A program made the position numbers and the translations under genes. The notes under the pieces were generated by a model. That model searched no databases. It was given only the letters and a program-made list of their open reading frames with translations, and was not told the origin of the DNA. From Verrucomicrobiota bacterium JB022 (GTDB lineage: Bacteria > Verrucomicrobiota > Verrucomicrobiia > Opitutales > Oceanipulchritudinaceae), in NCBI GenBank assembly GCA_030673845.1, contig JAUTCQ010000023.1, positions 1-48,427 of the forward strand: DNA of 48,427 bases, read 5' to 3'. Below are positions 15,160 to 24,000 of this stretch, piece after piece; the stretch's first letter is position 1; each line of letters begins with the position of its first letter.

Positions 15160-15978
15160 ATGACGTGGAGCGCGTCAGAGCCGGCACAAGGCTACATTGG
15201 TTTCCCGGAAGGCAGCCTGGGTGAGCGTTCGGTACGCTTGCCCATCTGGCATGACGCTCCGGGATTCTTTGTTTTGGCCAAGCCCGGCGGCATCCTGGTC
15301 CAGCCCGACCCCTGGTTTCAGCGGGTGCCCAGCCTCTCGGAGGCCATTGCCTCGCAGCTGGTTCTCGGCAAGCCCGAGCTTCAGCGCCTTGGCATCGAGG
15401 AAGATGGGCTGCGGCCTACCTACATCCTCCCGCCGTCGGCCGAAGGAGCCGTTGTGTGGTCCAAGACCCACGCGAAAGCTGAAGAGCTGCGCAACAGCTA
15501 CGGCTCGGAGCAGTGGACGCTGCGTTTTGAGTTGCTGGCGGTCTCGGAACCCCGCGAAAGCAGCATTTTTTGCGACCTCCCGGTCGCCCGCCACTGGCAG
15601 CACGCCCAGGCGATCGTCTCCCACACCAGCGGCAAGAAGACCGAAACGCGCTTTGACCGCGTGGCCAAGGTCGGCCGCTACAGCCTGTGGATCGCCGAAA
15701 CGCGCTTTTACCGCCTCGACCACATCTGCCTGCACGCCTATGAGCGCGGCTTGAGGGTCTTGGGCGATGAGCGCTATGCGCGCAGCCTCGTGCCGATGCT
15801 TTCCGACCTCAAGCGCGACTACCGTCCCGGCCGTCGCGAAGAACTGCCCCTCTGGCACGGCCCAGCCATGCGGCTGAAAGAGCTGGAAGGGCCGAAAGAG
15901 CTCGGGATACCCCGCCTCGAACTGCCAGCCAGCAAAGCCTGGCAGCGCCTCTTGCAAACGCTGGGCCGTTACAGCTAA
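15160..15978 (+). CDS. RluA-family pseudouridine synthase homologue without catalytic Asp
   Basis: The 272-residue protein follows the RluA catalytic fold: APGFFVLAKPGGILVQPD near residues 33-50 matches the first conserved strand, and LRNSYGSEQWTLRFELLA, GKKTETRF, GRYSLWIAETRFYRLDHI and LHAYERGLRVLGDERYA match the later motifs. The active-site motif, normally HRLDxxTSG, reads YILPPSAEG at residues 88-96, so Pro91 stands where the essential Asp should be. The family isomerises uridine in rRNA or tRNA; without this Asp it should not. It may bind RNA as a pseudoenzyme. It lies between rpsT and a ribosomal microprotein gene. There is no frameshift, so it is not a decaying gene. Confidence 0.8.
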   Translation: MTWSASEPAQGYIGFPEGSLGERSVRLPIWHDAPGFFVLAKPGGILVQPDPWFQRVPSLSEAIASQLVLGKPELQRLGIEEDGLRPTYILPPSAEGAVVWSKTHAKAEELRNSYGSEQWTLRFELLAVSEPRESSIFCDLPVARHWQHAQAIVSHTSGKKTETRFDRVAKVGRYSLWIAETRFYRLDHICLHAYERGLRVLGDERYARSLVPMLSDLKRDYRPGRREELPLWHGPAMRLKELEGPKELGIPRLELPASKAWQRLLQTLGRYS

Positions 15979-16061
15979 GGAATTTTTGATTTAATTCTTT
16001 ACGTTGCCGGACGGTCTGGCATTCTCTAAGTTTTAATCCCTTTTTAGTTACAGCAAAGCTT

Positions 16062-16160
16062 ATGGGCAATCTTCGTAAAAAACGCCGCCGCAAAATCTCG
16101 CAACACAAGCGCCGCAAGCGCAGCCGCGCCAATCGCCATAAGAAGCGGACTTGGGGTTGA
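16062..16160 (+). CDS. bS22/COX24-domain ribosomal microprotein
   Basis: A 32-codon frame from ATG 16062 to TGA 16160 encodes a strongly basic peptide starting [20 protein letters not shown] and ending NRHKKRTWG. The pattern KKRRxKxxxHKRRKRxRxxR is that of AURKAIP1/COX24 C-terminal-domain proteins, which include mycobacterial bS22 and mitochondrial mS38, small subunit ribosomal proteins that bury in rRNA. Length and start fit that family. The gene sits close to rpsT and is followed by an exact 10-base inverted repeat and a strong terminator. It would be missed by a length cut-off. Function as a ribosomal protein is by family resemblance only. Confidence 0.75.
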   Translation: MGNLRKKRRRKISQHKRRKRSRANRHKKRTWG

Positions 16161-16168
16161 TCACCCAA

Positions 16169-16189
16169 GGGTGCTTACGGTAAGCACCC
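16169..16189 (+). repeat. Perfect 10-base inverted repeat
   Basis: GGGTGCTTAC (16169-16178) and GTAAGCACCC (16180-16189) are exact reverse complements with a single base between them. It lies 8 bases after the microprotein stop codon and has no T-run. It could be an RNA 3' stabiliser or a protein-binding dyad. Confidence 0.6.
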
Positions 16190-16227
16190 AATCACCGCTA
16201 ACAAATTTACGTTCTTTGGTTTACATC

Positions 16228-16271
16228 GCTCCGCAGCGCCTCATTCGGCCTGCGGAGCTTCTTTTTGTCTT
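16228..16271 (+). terminator. Rho-independent terminator after the microprotein gene
   Basis: GCTCCGCAG (16228-16236) pairs perfectly with CTGCGGAGC (16250-16258) around a 13-base loop, followed by TTCTTTTTGTCTT. It separates the ribosomal group from the pilus operon. Confidence 0.9.
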
Positions 16272-16318
16272 GTAAAGGCGGGGTCGCGATTATTTTTTTA
16301 CAACCCATCCAAGCCCAC

Positions 16319-16347
16319 CGTTACCGCCTGCTTTTCCCTGGGTAACG
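16319..16347 (+). promoter_or_regulatory. Hairpin upstream of pilM-like gene
   Basis: CGTTACC (16319-16325) pairs with GGTAACG (16341-16347) around a 15-base loop, ending 18 bases before the first gene of the pilus operon. It would lie in the operon's leader and could hold an operator or RNA switch. No known riboswitch class is recognised. Confidence 0.4.
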
Positions 16348-16365
16348 ACTGGCCCCTGTCCTGCC

Positions 16366-17421
16366 ATGCTGTCTAAAAAGTCGAAAGGTCTCTTCGTTGA
16401 AGTCAGCAGCTTTTCGGTGCTGACTGCCACGACCTCCCAATACGACACCCCTTTGACCCTGGAGGCGGTTCACGAATATCAGGGTGATCTGGATGCTCCG
16501 GAGTTCCGCGCTCAGGTTGAGCGCATGGTGCCCGGCAAAGGCAGCCGCTTCGTCACTGCGCGCTGCGCGGCGTATCCCGTTTCCCGCTTTTTCCGTCGCC
16601 ATACGCTGGAAAGCTCGGCGAAGGCAAAAGACCCCCGCTATTTCCCCGATGTGCTGCAGCAGCAGTTCCGCATCGAGCCCTCCAAGCACATGGCCGCCGT
16701 GCTGCTTGCGACCACCGGGGAGTCCTTCAGCGCCGACAAGCCGATGACGGCGCAAAAGGAAGTTTTGATCGCAGGCGCTTCCAACGAAGATTTTTCCCGC
16801 CTGCAAGAGAGCTTTGTCTCGCGCCAAGTAGTCCCTGAAACCCTGGAGCTCGGCACCCTGGCCAGCCTGGGCGGCGTAATGGACTACCTTCGCTGGTCGC
16901 GGGCCGATCAGCCCGTGCTGCTACTGGAGATCACGCCGCAAAACTCCAACCTCTTCGTCGTCAACAACGGCCTGGTCGACCTCTGCCGCCCGATCCCCTA
17001 CGGCCTCAACGCGATGTTCCCCATCGTGCAGAAGGAATTGGGCCTCAAGGACGAGGAAAGCGCGAAGAAGCTCTTCTTCTCCAACACCTTCGACTTTACC
17101 GAAATGGGCCCCGCGCTGATGCGCAAGATGCTCAAGGAGTTGCAGGCCTCTACCGGCTTTTACGAGGTGCAGACCGGGCAGAGCATCGGTGCCTTCGTGC
17201 TCACGCTCCTGCCCCGCAACCTCACGTGGATCCGCGACGTGCTCACGCGCGATCTCGGCCTGCGCGCGCTGTCGTTCGACTACGCCGGCTGGCTGGCTTC
17301 GCGGCAGATCGAAGTGGCGCCCGGCATCAGCCTCGACCCGCAAGACCCGCGCTGGCTGGGCCTGCTCTCGATGATCGGCAACCTTTCCACCACCAAGGGC
17401 CATGGCAACCAAGAAGGTTAA
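16366..17421 (+). CDS. pilM: PilM-like actin-fold protein of type IV pilus assembly
   Basis: The 351-residue cytoplasmic protein resembles PilM more by context and general layout than by strict motifs. It begins KSKGLFVEVSSFSVLTATTS, an actin-like first strand, and ends with LTWIRDVLTRDLGLRALSFDYAGWLA, like the PilM C-terminal lobe. PilM binds the N-terminal tail of PilN on the inner face of the membrane and links the motor to the PilN/PilO ring. The stop lies 20 bases inside pilN, so the two are translationally coupled. ATP-binding loops are not clear in this copy. It heads a run of five assembly genes reaching to the secretin. Confidence 0.62.
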   Translation: MLSKKSKGLFVEVSSFSVLTATTSQYDTPLTLEAVHEYQGDLDAPEFRAQVERMVPGKGSRFVTARCAAYPVSRFFRRHTLESSAKAKDPRYFPDVLQQQFRIEPSKHMAAVLLATTGESFSADKPMTAQKEVLIAGASNEDFSRLQESFVSRQVVPETLELGTLASLGGVMDYLRWSRADQPVLLLEITPQNSNLFVVNNGLVDLCRPIPYGLNAMFPIVQKELGLKDEESAKKLFFSNTFDFTEMGPALMRKMLKELQASTGFYEVQTGQSIGAFVLTLLPRNLTWIRDVLTRDLGLRALSFDYAGWLASRQIEVAPGISLDPQDPRWLGLLSMIGNLSTTKGHGNQEG

Positions 17422-18052
17422 AGAAGACCTGCACCCGGCCTGGCGGCCCAGCTTCGTCAACGAGGCGGCGCTGCCCGACACCAAGGTAGTCCGCACCAAC
17501 TTCCTCTACAACTTTGGAGCGATCGCGCTGCTGGTGTGCCTGCTCTCCTTTGCGGTCTTCAACGAGTTTCGCATCCAGGTGGCAAAGCAGGCGGTGGCCT
17601 CCAACCAGCAGGAAGTCGACCGCCTCCACACCACTCACCTGCGCGGCGTACGCCAAAGCACCGAGTTCCGCAAAGAGAGCGAAAAGCTGCAGCAGGTCGC
17701 GGATTTTTCACAAGACTCGCTCAGCCGTTCCGAGCTCCTCGTGGTGCTGGCGGAGCAAGGCCTGGAAGACATCGTGCTCAACTCCTTCAGCTTCCGCCCC
17801 ATCGTCGCCACCACCGGGCGCGGTCGCAGCGCCAAACGCACCATCACCTACGAGCTTGTCTTCGATGGCACCATCCTCGACCGCGACCGCGCGGTAGAGC
17901 TGCTGGAAGAGTTTCGCAGCAGCATCGCCGACAGCGAGCTGCTGGCGCCTTACCAGCCCCGTTGGACGCAAGACAGCTTTAACCGCAACGTGGCGACCAA
18001 CACCTCCACCTTTACCGGGCGCTTCCTGCTCACGCCGCCCGCCAAGTCGTAG
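17402..18052 (+). CDS. pilN: PilN-like inner-membrane assembly protein
   Basis: The 216-residue protein has a short cytoplasmic N-terminus, one transmembrane helix at about residues 33-52 (NFGAIALLVCLLSFAVFNEF), a coiled-coil stretch (residues about 55-105) and a C-terminal globular domain. This is the classical plan of PilN, which forms a heterodimer with PilO in the periplasm and meets PilM by its N-terminus. It overlaps pilM by 20 bases and pilO starts five bases after its stop. A conserved PilN Asn-rich N-terminal peptide is not evident, so the name rests on topology and order. Confidence 0.6.
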   Translation: MATKKVKEDLHPAWRPSFVNEAALPDTKVVRTNFLYNFGAIALLVCLLSFAVFNEFRIQVAKQAVASNQQEVDRLHTTHLRGVRQSTEFRKESEKLQQVADFSQDSLSRSELLVVLAEQGLEDIVLNSFSFRPIVATTGRGRSAKRTITYELVFDGTILDRDRAVELLEEFRSSIADSELLAPYQPRWTQDSFNRNVATNTSTFTGRFLLTPPAKS

Positions 18053-18057
18053 CCGTC

Positions 18058-18651
18058 ATGGACACCCAACGCCTCATTGCCCTGCTCAAGCAGTACCCCT
18101 TGGTCGTGGTATGCCTCGTCCTGTCTCTGGCGGCCGGCCTCGTCATCTATTTTCGTGGTGGCGAGATCCAGACCTTGGAGAGCCAGGCCGAGGAGGCCGA
18201 GCGAGACGTGCTCGTGATGAACCGCGACATCAATAATGCGCGGGAGCTGGAAGCGCAGATCGAGACCGCAAAGCGCCTGAACGAGGAACTGACCGGGCGC
18301 CTGATCGACCGGCGCGACCTCACGCGCAACATCAACCTCTTTTATGAGCAGGAGCGCCGCTTCGAGCTCAAGATGACCGGGCTCTCTCAGATCGGGGGCA
18401 CCTCGATGGCGTCGCCCCCTCCCTACCTGCCGGAGTTGAAGGATTTCGACATCGTGCGTTTCTCCGTCACGGCTGAGGGATCTTATTCATCCATCGTTCG
18501 TTGGCTTAAATTTCTCGAAGGTAGCCGTTACTTTATACAGATCGGCGAGCTGTCGATCAGCCAATTGAACGATCCCACCGATCGCTCGAAAGTCCGCGCG
18601 AGTGTGCAGATCGACATGCTCGGCATCCGGCCACCCGAACCCGCAAAATAA
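18058..18651 (+). CDS. pilO: PilO-like inner-membrane assembly protein
   Basis: This 197-residue protein starts MDTQRLIALLKQYPLVVVCL with a transmembrane helix at about residues 14-33. A coiled coil (LESQAEEAERDVLVMNRDINNA and following) and a small alpha/beta domain follow, including GSYSSIVRWLKFLEGSRYFIQI, similar to the PilO ferredoxin-like core. PilO pairs with PilN to form the alignment complex between inner membrane and secretin. The gene lies directly between pilN and the pilP-like gene, which begins 3 bases downstream. The assignment comes from topology, order and the short conserved core. Confidence 0.65.
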   Translation: MDTQRLIALLKQYPLVVVCLVLSLAAGLVIYFRGGEIQTLESQAEEAERDVLVMNRDINNARELEAQIETAKRLNEELTGRLIDRRDLTRNINLFYEQERRFELKMTGLSQIGGTSMASPPPYLPELKDFDIVRFSVTAEGSYSSIVRWLKFLEGSRYFIQIGELSISQLNDPTDRSKVRASVQIDMLGIRPPEPAK

Positions 18652-18654
18652 TAC

Positions 18655-19209
18655 ATGAAAGTCTGCTTCACCTCCGTTCTGGCCCTCTGCATCATGCTCG
18701 CCTCGGCGGAGGCGGCCGTCACGGGCTCCGTCACCCCCTACAGCAGCCGCAGCGAGCTGATGGGCAACCTGGAGAAAGCCTTTGCCGTGCATGAAGCTCC
18801 GGCCAAGGGCGAACTCGAGTTGAGCAACCCCTTTGCCCCGCCTGCCGTTCCGGTCTTTCAGGCGGCAGCGCCACAGGCCGCTGCTGCGGAGGCCAAGCCT
18901 GCGGCCCCCCCGCCACGCCTCGCTGATTCCGTGGCTGTCGTGGCCGTAGCCGATACGCTCCAGCCTAACGGAAGCACCGTTGGTTTGGGGCGCGCATTTT
19001 TGCTGCTAGATAATAACCGTCGCCTAGAAGAGGGTAAAACCATCAGTGCAACTATCCAGGGACAAGCCTATGAAGTCATCCTTGCTGAAGTCACGATGAG
19101 CTCCTATACCCTTCGTTTGGGTTCCGCTAGTGTCACGCGCCCAATCACTTCCATTACCGACCCTCAACGCATCAAGCGCTCGGTCGATCCTGCTACCTCT
19201 GCTGAATAA
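18655..19209 (+). CDS. PilP/GspC-like periplasmic protein
   Basis: The 184-residue protein begins with a signal peptide (MKVCFTSVLALCIMLASAEA). Its middle part is rich in Ala and Pro (residues about 60-90, a flexible linker). The C-terminal 90 residues (VAVADTLQPNGSTVGLGRAF followed by EEGKTISATIQGQAYEVILA) form a small beta domain, similar to the HR region of GspC and PilP that contacts the secretin. PilP is usually a lipoprotein, but I see no lipobox cysteine. Its place between the pilO-like gene and the secretin gene supports the role. Two bases separate its start from the pilO stop region. Confidence 0.6.
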   Translation: MKVCFTSVLALCIMLASAEAAVTGSVTPYSSRSELMGNLEKAFAVHEAPAKGELELSNPFAPPAVPVFQAAAPQAAAAEAKPAAPPPRLADSVAVVAVADTLQPNGSTVGLGRAFLLLDNNRRLEEGKTISATIQGQAYEVILAEVTMSSYTLRLGSASVTRPITSITDPQRIKRSVDPATSAE

Positions 19210-19252
19210 TCCCTACGCACCTCTGCATTCCTTCCTTTCTGATTCCTGCGCC

Positions 19253-20995
19253 ATGAAGTTTCTGCCTTATGTTATCCTGTCTGCAGCCTCGTTTGCGACC
19301 GTGCAGTCGCTGGTTGCCCAGGCACCCGATGCCGGTTCTGTCACCCGCACGCCGGCCGCGCCGGCCCTGCCAGAGCAGTCGGTCGACATCCCGACCGACG
19401 AGGTCTACCTCGATTTGCCGCCCGCTGGGCAGCCCGTTCAAAGCATGAACCGGGAAGCGGAAACGATCTCCGTCGATTTCCCGGATGAAGACGTGCGCAA
19501 CATCATCCGCAACGTCGCCGAGCTTTATGAGCTCAACGTCGTCATCCCCGAAGAGCTGACGGGGCGCGTGAGCCTCCGCCTGCGCAACGTCACCTGGCGC
19601 CAGGTCTTCGACGTGATCCTGCGCCCGCTCGATTACACCTACGTGATCGAAGACAACATCATCATGGTCAAGAGCTTCAGCGACATTGAAGCCGAGCCGA
19701 CCGTGACCCGCGTCTTCGTCATCTCCTTTGCCGACGCCACGGCCCTCAAGGCCACGATCGACCCGCTGGTGCAAACCGAAGCCGGCGGACGCATGCAAGT
19801 CGACCAGCGCAATAACGCCTTGGTTGTGACGGAGCGCCCCAGCAAGATGGACGAGATCCAGGAGATCATCGACTTGCTCGACCGCCCCAACAACCAGGTG
19901 ATGATCGAGTCCAAGTTCGTGGAAATCTCCGGGCGCGACCAAAAGAACATCGGCATCGACTGGTCGGGCGCACTCGGTGGCTCCACCGGCTTTACCGCCG
20001 GGCCCTTCAACCGCACCTACGAAAGCGAATACGAGCGCGAACGTGGCTCGACCAACGAAAGCACCAGCCAGTCGACCAATACGATCAACAACGGCAATTT
20101 CAATTACAACACCTCCGACGCGCAGACGTCCGAGTCTGTGTTGGGGCGGACGGATACCGACACCTGGAGCGATACGGCGGTATTCTCGGCGGACGCCTTC
20201 CGAGTGGTGGTCGGGGCGCTGCAAAGCAACTCCGGGGTGGAGCTGGTTTCCAACCCGACCGTTGTGACGATGAACAACCAGCCGGCGGAGATCCTCGTCG
20301 GCCAGGAATACCCCGTCGTCTCGACCCGCTTCAACCCGCAAACCGGCACCTACGAGGCCGACGAAGCGGAATACAAGAACATCGGTATCCAGATGATGGT
20401 GACGCCGAGCGTCAACTCGGCCGGCTTCATCACCCTCAACGTCGAGCCCGAAGTCTCCAGCCTCGACGGCACCGTCACGCAGCTGAGCGCGAGCTACCCG
20501 ATCATTTCCACCCGCCGCACCCGCAGCGTCGTCACGATCAAGGACGGTTACACCCTCGCCCTCGGCGGCCTGATCGAACGCCGCGAACAAGACGGCAACA
20601 CCCGCGTCCCCGTGCTCGGCAAAGTGCCCGTGCTCGGCCGCCTCTTCCGCAACGACACGGGTGACTCCGAGCGCCGCAACCTCGTGATCTTCATCACCGC
20701 CAAGGTGCTGAGCGCCAGCGGGGCCACCTACCGCGACGTCTTCTCGCAACGCCGCCTGTGGGAGATGGGGATCAACCAGCGCGACTTGCCCGGCTACCAG
20801 CCACCGGCGGCCGAAGACGCCCTCTTTGACTCCATCCAGGAGCGCGCCGAAACGCTCGAGCGCATGGATGCCGAGACCCGCCTCCAAAAGCAGCTCGAAG
20901 AGCTGAGCGAGCAAGAGCGCAAGCTGCAAGAAAAGGCCGCCGCCGACAGCTCCTCCGAGCTGGAGCGCGAAGTCCCGCGCCGCAACCAACCCTAA
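19253..20995 (+). CDS. pilQ: Type IV pilus or type II secretion secretin, PilQ-like
   Basis: From ATG 19253 the product is 580 residues with signal peptide MKFLPYVILSAASFATVQSL. Residues about 72-140 (VDFPDEDVRNIIRNVAELY) form the N0/STN domain, residues 150-220 the N1 domain (VFVISFADATALKATIDPLV), and residues about 320-490 the secretin barrel (VELVSNPTVVTMNNQPAEIL, ALGGLIERREQDG, NLVIFITAKVL). The C-terminal tail from about residue 520 is a charged coiled coil (ETLERMDAETRLQKQLEELS). Secretins form the gated outer-membrane ring for the pilus or pseudopilus. The in-frame upstream ATG at 19130 gives no signal peptide, so I rejected it. Confidence 0.9.
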   Translation: MKFLPYVILSAASFATVQSLVAQAPDAGSVTRTPAAPALPEQSVDIPTDEVYLDLPPAGQPVQSMNREAETISVDFPDEDVRNIIRNVAELYELNVVIPEELTGRVSLRLRNVTWRQVFDVILRPLDYTYVIEDNIIMVKSFSDIEAEPTVTRVFVISFADATALKATIDPLVQTEAGGRMQVDQRNNALVVTERPSKMDEIQEIIDLLDRPNNQVMIESKFVEISGRDQKNIGIDWSGALGGSTGFTAGPFNRTYESEYERERGSTNESTSQSTNTINNGNFNYNTSDAQTSESVLGRTDTDTWSDTAVFSADAFRVVVGALQSNSGVELVSNPTVVTMNNQPAEILVGQEYPVVSTRFNPQTGTYEADEAEYKNIGIQMMVTPSVNSAGFITLNVEPEVSSLDGTVTQLSASYPIISTRRTRSVVTIKDGYTLALGGLIERREQDGNTRVPVLGKVPVLGRLFRNDTGDSERRNLVIFITAKVLSASGATYRDVFSQRRLWEMGINQRDLPGYQPPAAEDALFDSIQERAETLERMDAETRLQKQLEELSEQERKLQEKAAADSSSELEREVPRRNQP

Positions 20996-21031
20996 TCGGG
21001 CGCACCTCCAACTCCTGCGGAGAACACCATC

Positions 21032-24000
21032 ATGAATTTGCATCTACCCAAGCTCCAGCACCGGAGCCTTGTGGGCATGCTGGGGTGCAGCCTTGCCGCA
21101 CCTCTGCTCCCGGTCGTGCAGGCCGATACCCTCGAAGCCGGCGACAACTACGTCATGGTCATCACCGAGTCCGGCGAGCTCTGGACCTGGGGGACCAGTG
21201 CCACCGGAGGCTTGGGCCTCGACACCGCGACCACGGCGATCAACCCGACGCGCGTGCTGGGCGACCGTGAATGGCTCGATGTCGCCATCGGGGCCGACCA
21301 CACGGTGGCGATCGCGGCCGACGGCTCGCTGTGGGCCTGGGGCAGCAATGCCAGCGGCCAGCTGGGCACCGGGGGCACCGACGACCGACGTGTGCCACAA
21401 CGCATTGGCTACGACAACGACTGGAAAGACGTCGACGCGACGGGCAGCTACACGCTGGCCCTGAAGTCCAATGGCGTCCTCTACGGCTGGGGCAGCAATA
21501 ACAACGCACAGCTCCTGCGCAGCCCGTCGACTTTTCCGCGTCAGCTCTCGCCCCTGATCCTGAACGATTCCCGCAACTCACTGTCGGGGGTAAAGATCAC
21601 CGCCATGTCGGCCGGGGTAAACCACGTGCTCGCCGTCGACAGCGAAGGCCGTCTGCTGGGGTGGGGCTTGAACGCTTCCGGCCAGCTCGGCATCCCCGGC
21701 CTGCCGGCGCTGCCGAGCCAGTCGGTGCAAGTCATCAGCACCGATCCCAAGTGGGTGTCGGTCGAGGCAGGCGCCGTGCAGTCGTTCGCCCTCGACAACC
21801 AAGGCCAGGTCTATGCTTTCGGCTACGGCACTCTTGGTAGCCTTGGCCTCGGAGGCACCTCGACGGCTTCTACGCCGACCCGGGTTCCCTTCCCGGCGGG
21901 CGTCCAGATCAAGAGCATCAAGATGGACCGCGCGACCCCTACCCATGTGGTTGCGATCAGCACGGAAGGCGACGTCTATGCCTGGGGCGCCAATACCCCC
22001 GCTTTCGGCCAGTTGGGCGTCGACCTGTACGACGACTACGACCGGGTGATCTCGGCCAATATGCAGTTCTCCAGCCCGCAAAAGCTGGTGGACAAGGCGG
22101 TATTCGTCGAAAACGTGGCCCAGCTCGACTTTACTGAAGTTGCGATGGGCGATGAATTTACGCTGTTGCGGGCGGGGGCTAGCCAGCTCTACGCCACGGG
22201 CAGCAACGCAGCGAACCAGCTCGGCACCGGCCTCGGAGCAGGCGGCAGCAACGTCTTCCTGCGCGTCCCTCTCGGCATTCCGGATATGGTCGCGGAAGCA
22301 AGTCTCTCGGCCAACGAAACGCCCTACATCAGTGGCACTTTCGATCTCAGCCTGACCTTGTCGAACATCGGCTCCGGGCCCCTGCCGAGCAATTCCGGCC
22401 TCGAAATCGCCCTTTACCTGAGCGAAGATCCCAACTTCTCCCGCGATACGGATGTGCGCCTGCCGGTGGCCCTGGGGGCGGACCGCCCGATGCAGGAGCT
22501 TGGCAACGAGATCGTCTACAACAACTCGCTCGCGGGCAGCAACCAGCGTGTGTTGACCGCTTCGGTCGGTCTGCCTGCCGATCGTCTCCGCGCGGGCACT
22601 TATTACCTCTTTGTCGATGTGAATGGAGAGGGGACGACGCTGGAGGCCAACCTGGACAACAACACCTTCCAGGTTGAAGAGCCCCTGAGCTTCACGCCCG
22701 ACCTTTCGGTTGTCGCCACCCTCACGGTGCCCGATGCGCCGGTAAATGTCGGCGAAACCATCGCGCTCAACTACACGTTGGCGAATGGCGGGACCGCTCA
22801 GGTGGTCGAAGGCACGACCCTGCAGGCTTTCTACCAGTATCTCGGCACGGCGACCGGCACTTCCACCACGGCTGACAAGGTAGCGGTGGGGCCAATCCAA
22901 GCGGTGGAAGGGCCCATCTTGCCCAATAGCTCGACGACGGGGACGCTCAACTTGGTCCTGCCCAGCATCAGCGCGGGCAACTACCGCTTTGGCATCTTCG
23001 TCGATCCGGCGAACCAGGTCGAGGAGATCAGCGAGGTCAACAACGAGTCGACGGACAACCGCCCGGGCCGCTACGTGCAAGTCCTGCTGTCGAACGATGG
23101 GAGCAATAACTTGAAGGAAGGGGCCGATTTTACGGTCCAGCCGGCACCGACGAGTGAGGACGGGCAGTTGCGTTACCTGAACCCCAATACCATCCGGTTC
23201 AACCCGGCGGCGGGGGCTCAGTGGCAGAACACCACTGCTCTCGACGCGATCCAGAACGAGCCCAACAATGAGGTGCAGCCTTACACGCCCGAAGGTGATA
23301 ACGCGCTGATTCCTCAGCCCGGGTTGGTCGCAGGTCAGAGTGCCTCCTTCGAAATCGAAGTCACCGGGCCCTTTGTCGTGGAGTTCGTCTGGGGCCTGGC
23401 TGCCACCGAAGCAGGGATCGACAATTTCAACGATTCGATCACCTTCACGATCGACGGCGCTGCCCCCTTCGGCTTTGAAGATCAGGCGGTAATTTCAGGC
23501 AATCAAGGGTGGACCGCTTACCGCCAGCTGGTTGAAAAAGGCGCGACCCCGCGCAAGCTGCGCTGGACTTACACTCGCGGCACCGGCAGCCCGGCAGCCT
23601 ACGCCTTTGTTGACCGCATCGTCGTGCGCGAAGAGCTCCGCCCCGACTTGACGGTCGAATCGGTCGAGTACAACTCGCAGAACATCGAGCTGTTCATCCT
23701 GAAGAGCCATCAATACCTTGATGTCGTCATCAACGGCATCAATGCCGGGGCAGCGATGGAACCCGCTGGAGGTTCCCACTTCTTCGATACGGAGGTTCGC
23801 CTTTCGCGAGACAAAGTGTGGGGCAACTCCGACGACGTCATTCTCGGCGTGCTTGAAGAGTTGCAGGATCTCGACGGTAACGGGCGCTTTATATACGGGC
23901 AGGACTTCGACATGAACTTCTGTATGCCCGACGGCGAATATTACCTCGCTGTCTACGTGGATAGCACCCGTCGCTATCGCGAAATCAACGACGAGACGGC

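Noticed and set aside
19193-21043. Minus-strand open frame of 616 codons
   Set aside because: It is antisense to the secretin gene, whose domains are unmistakable.
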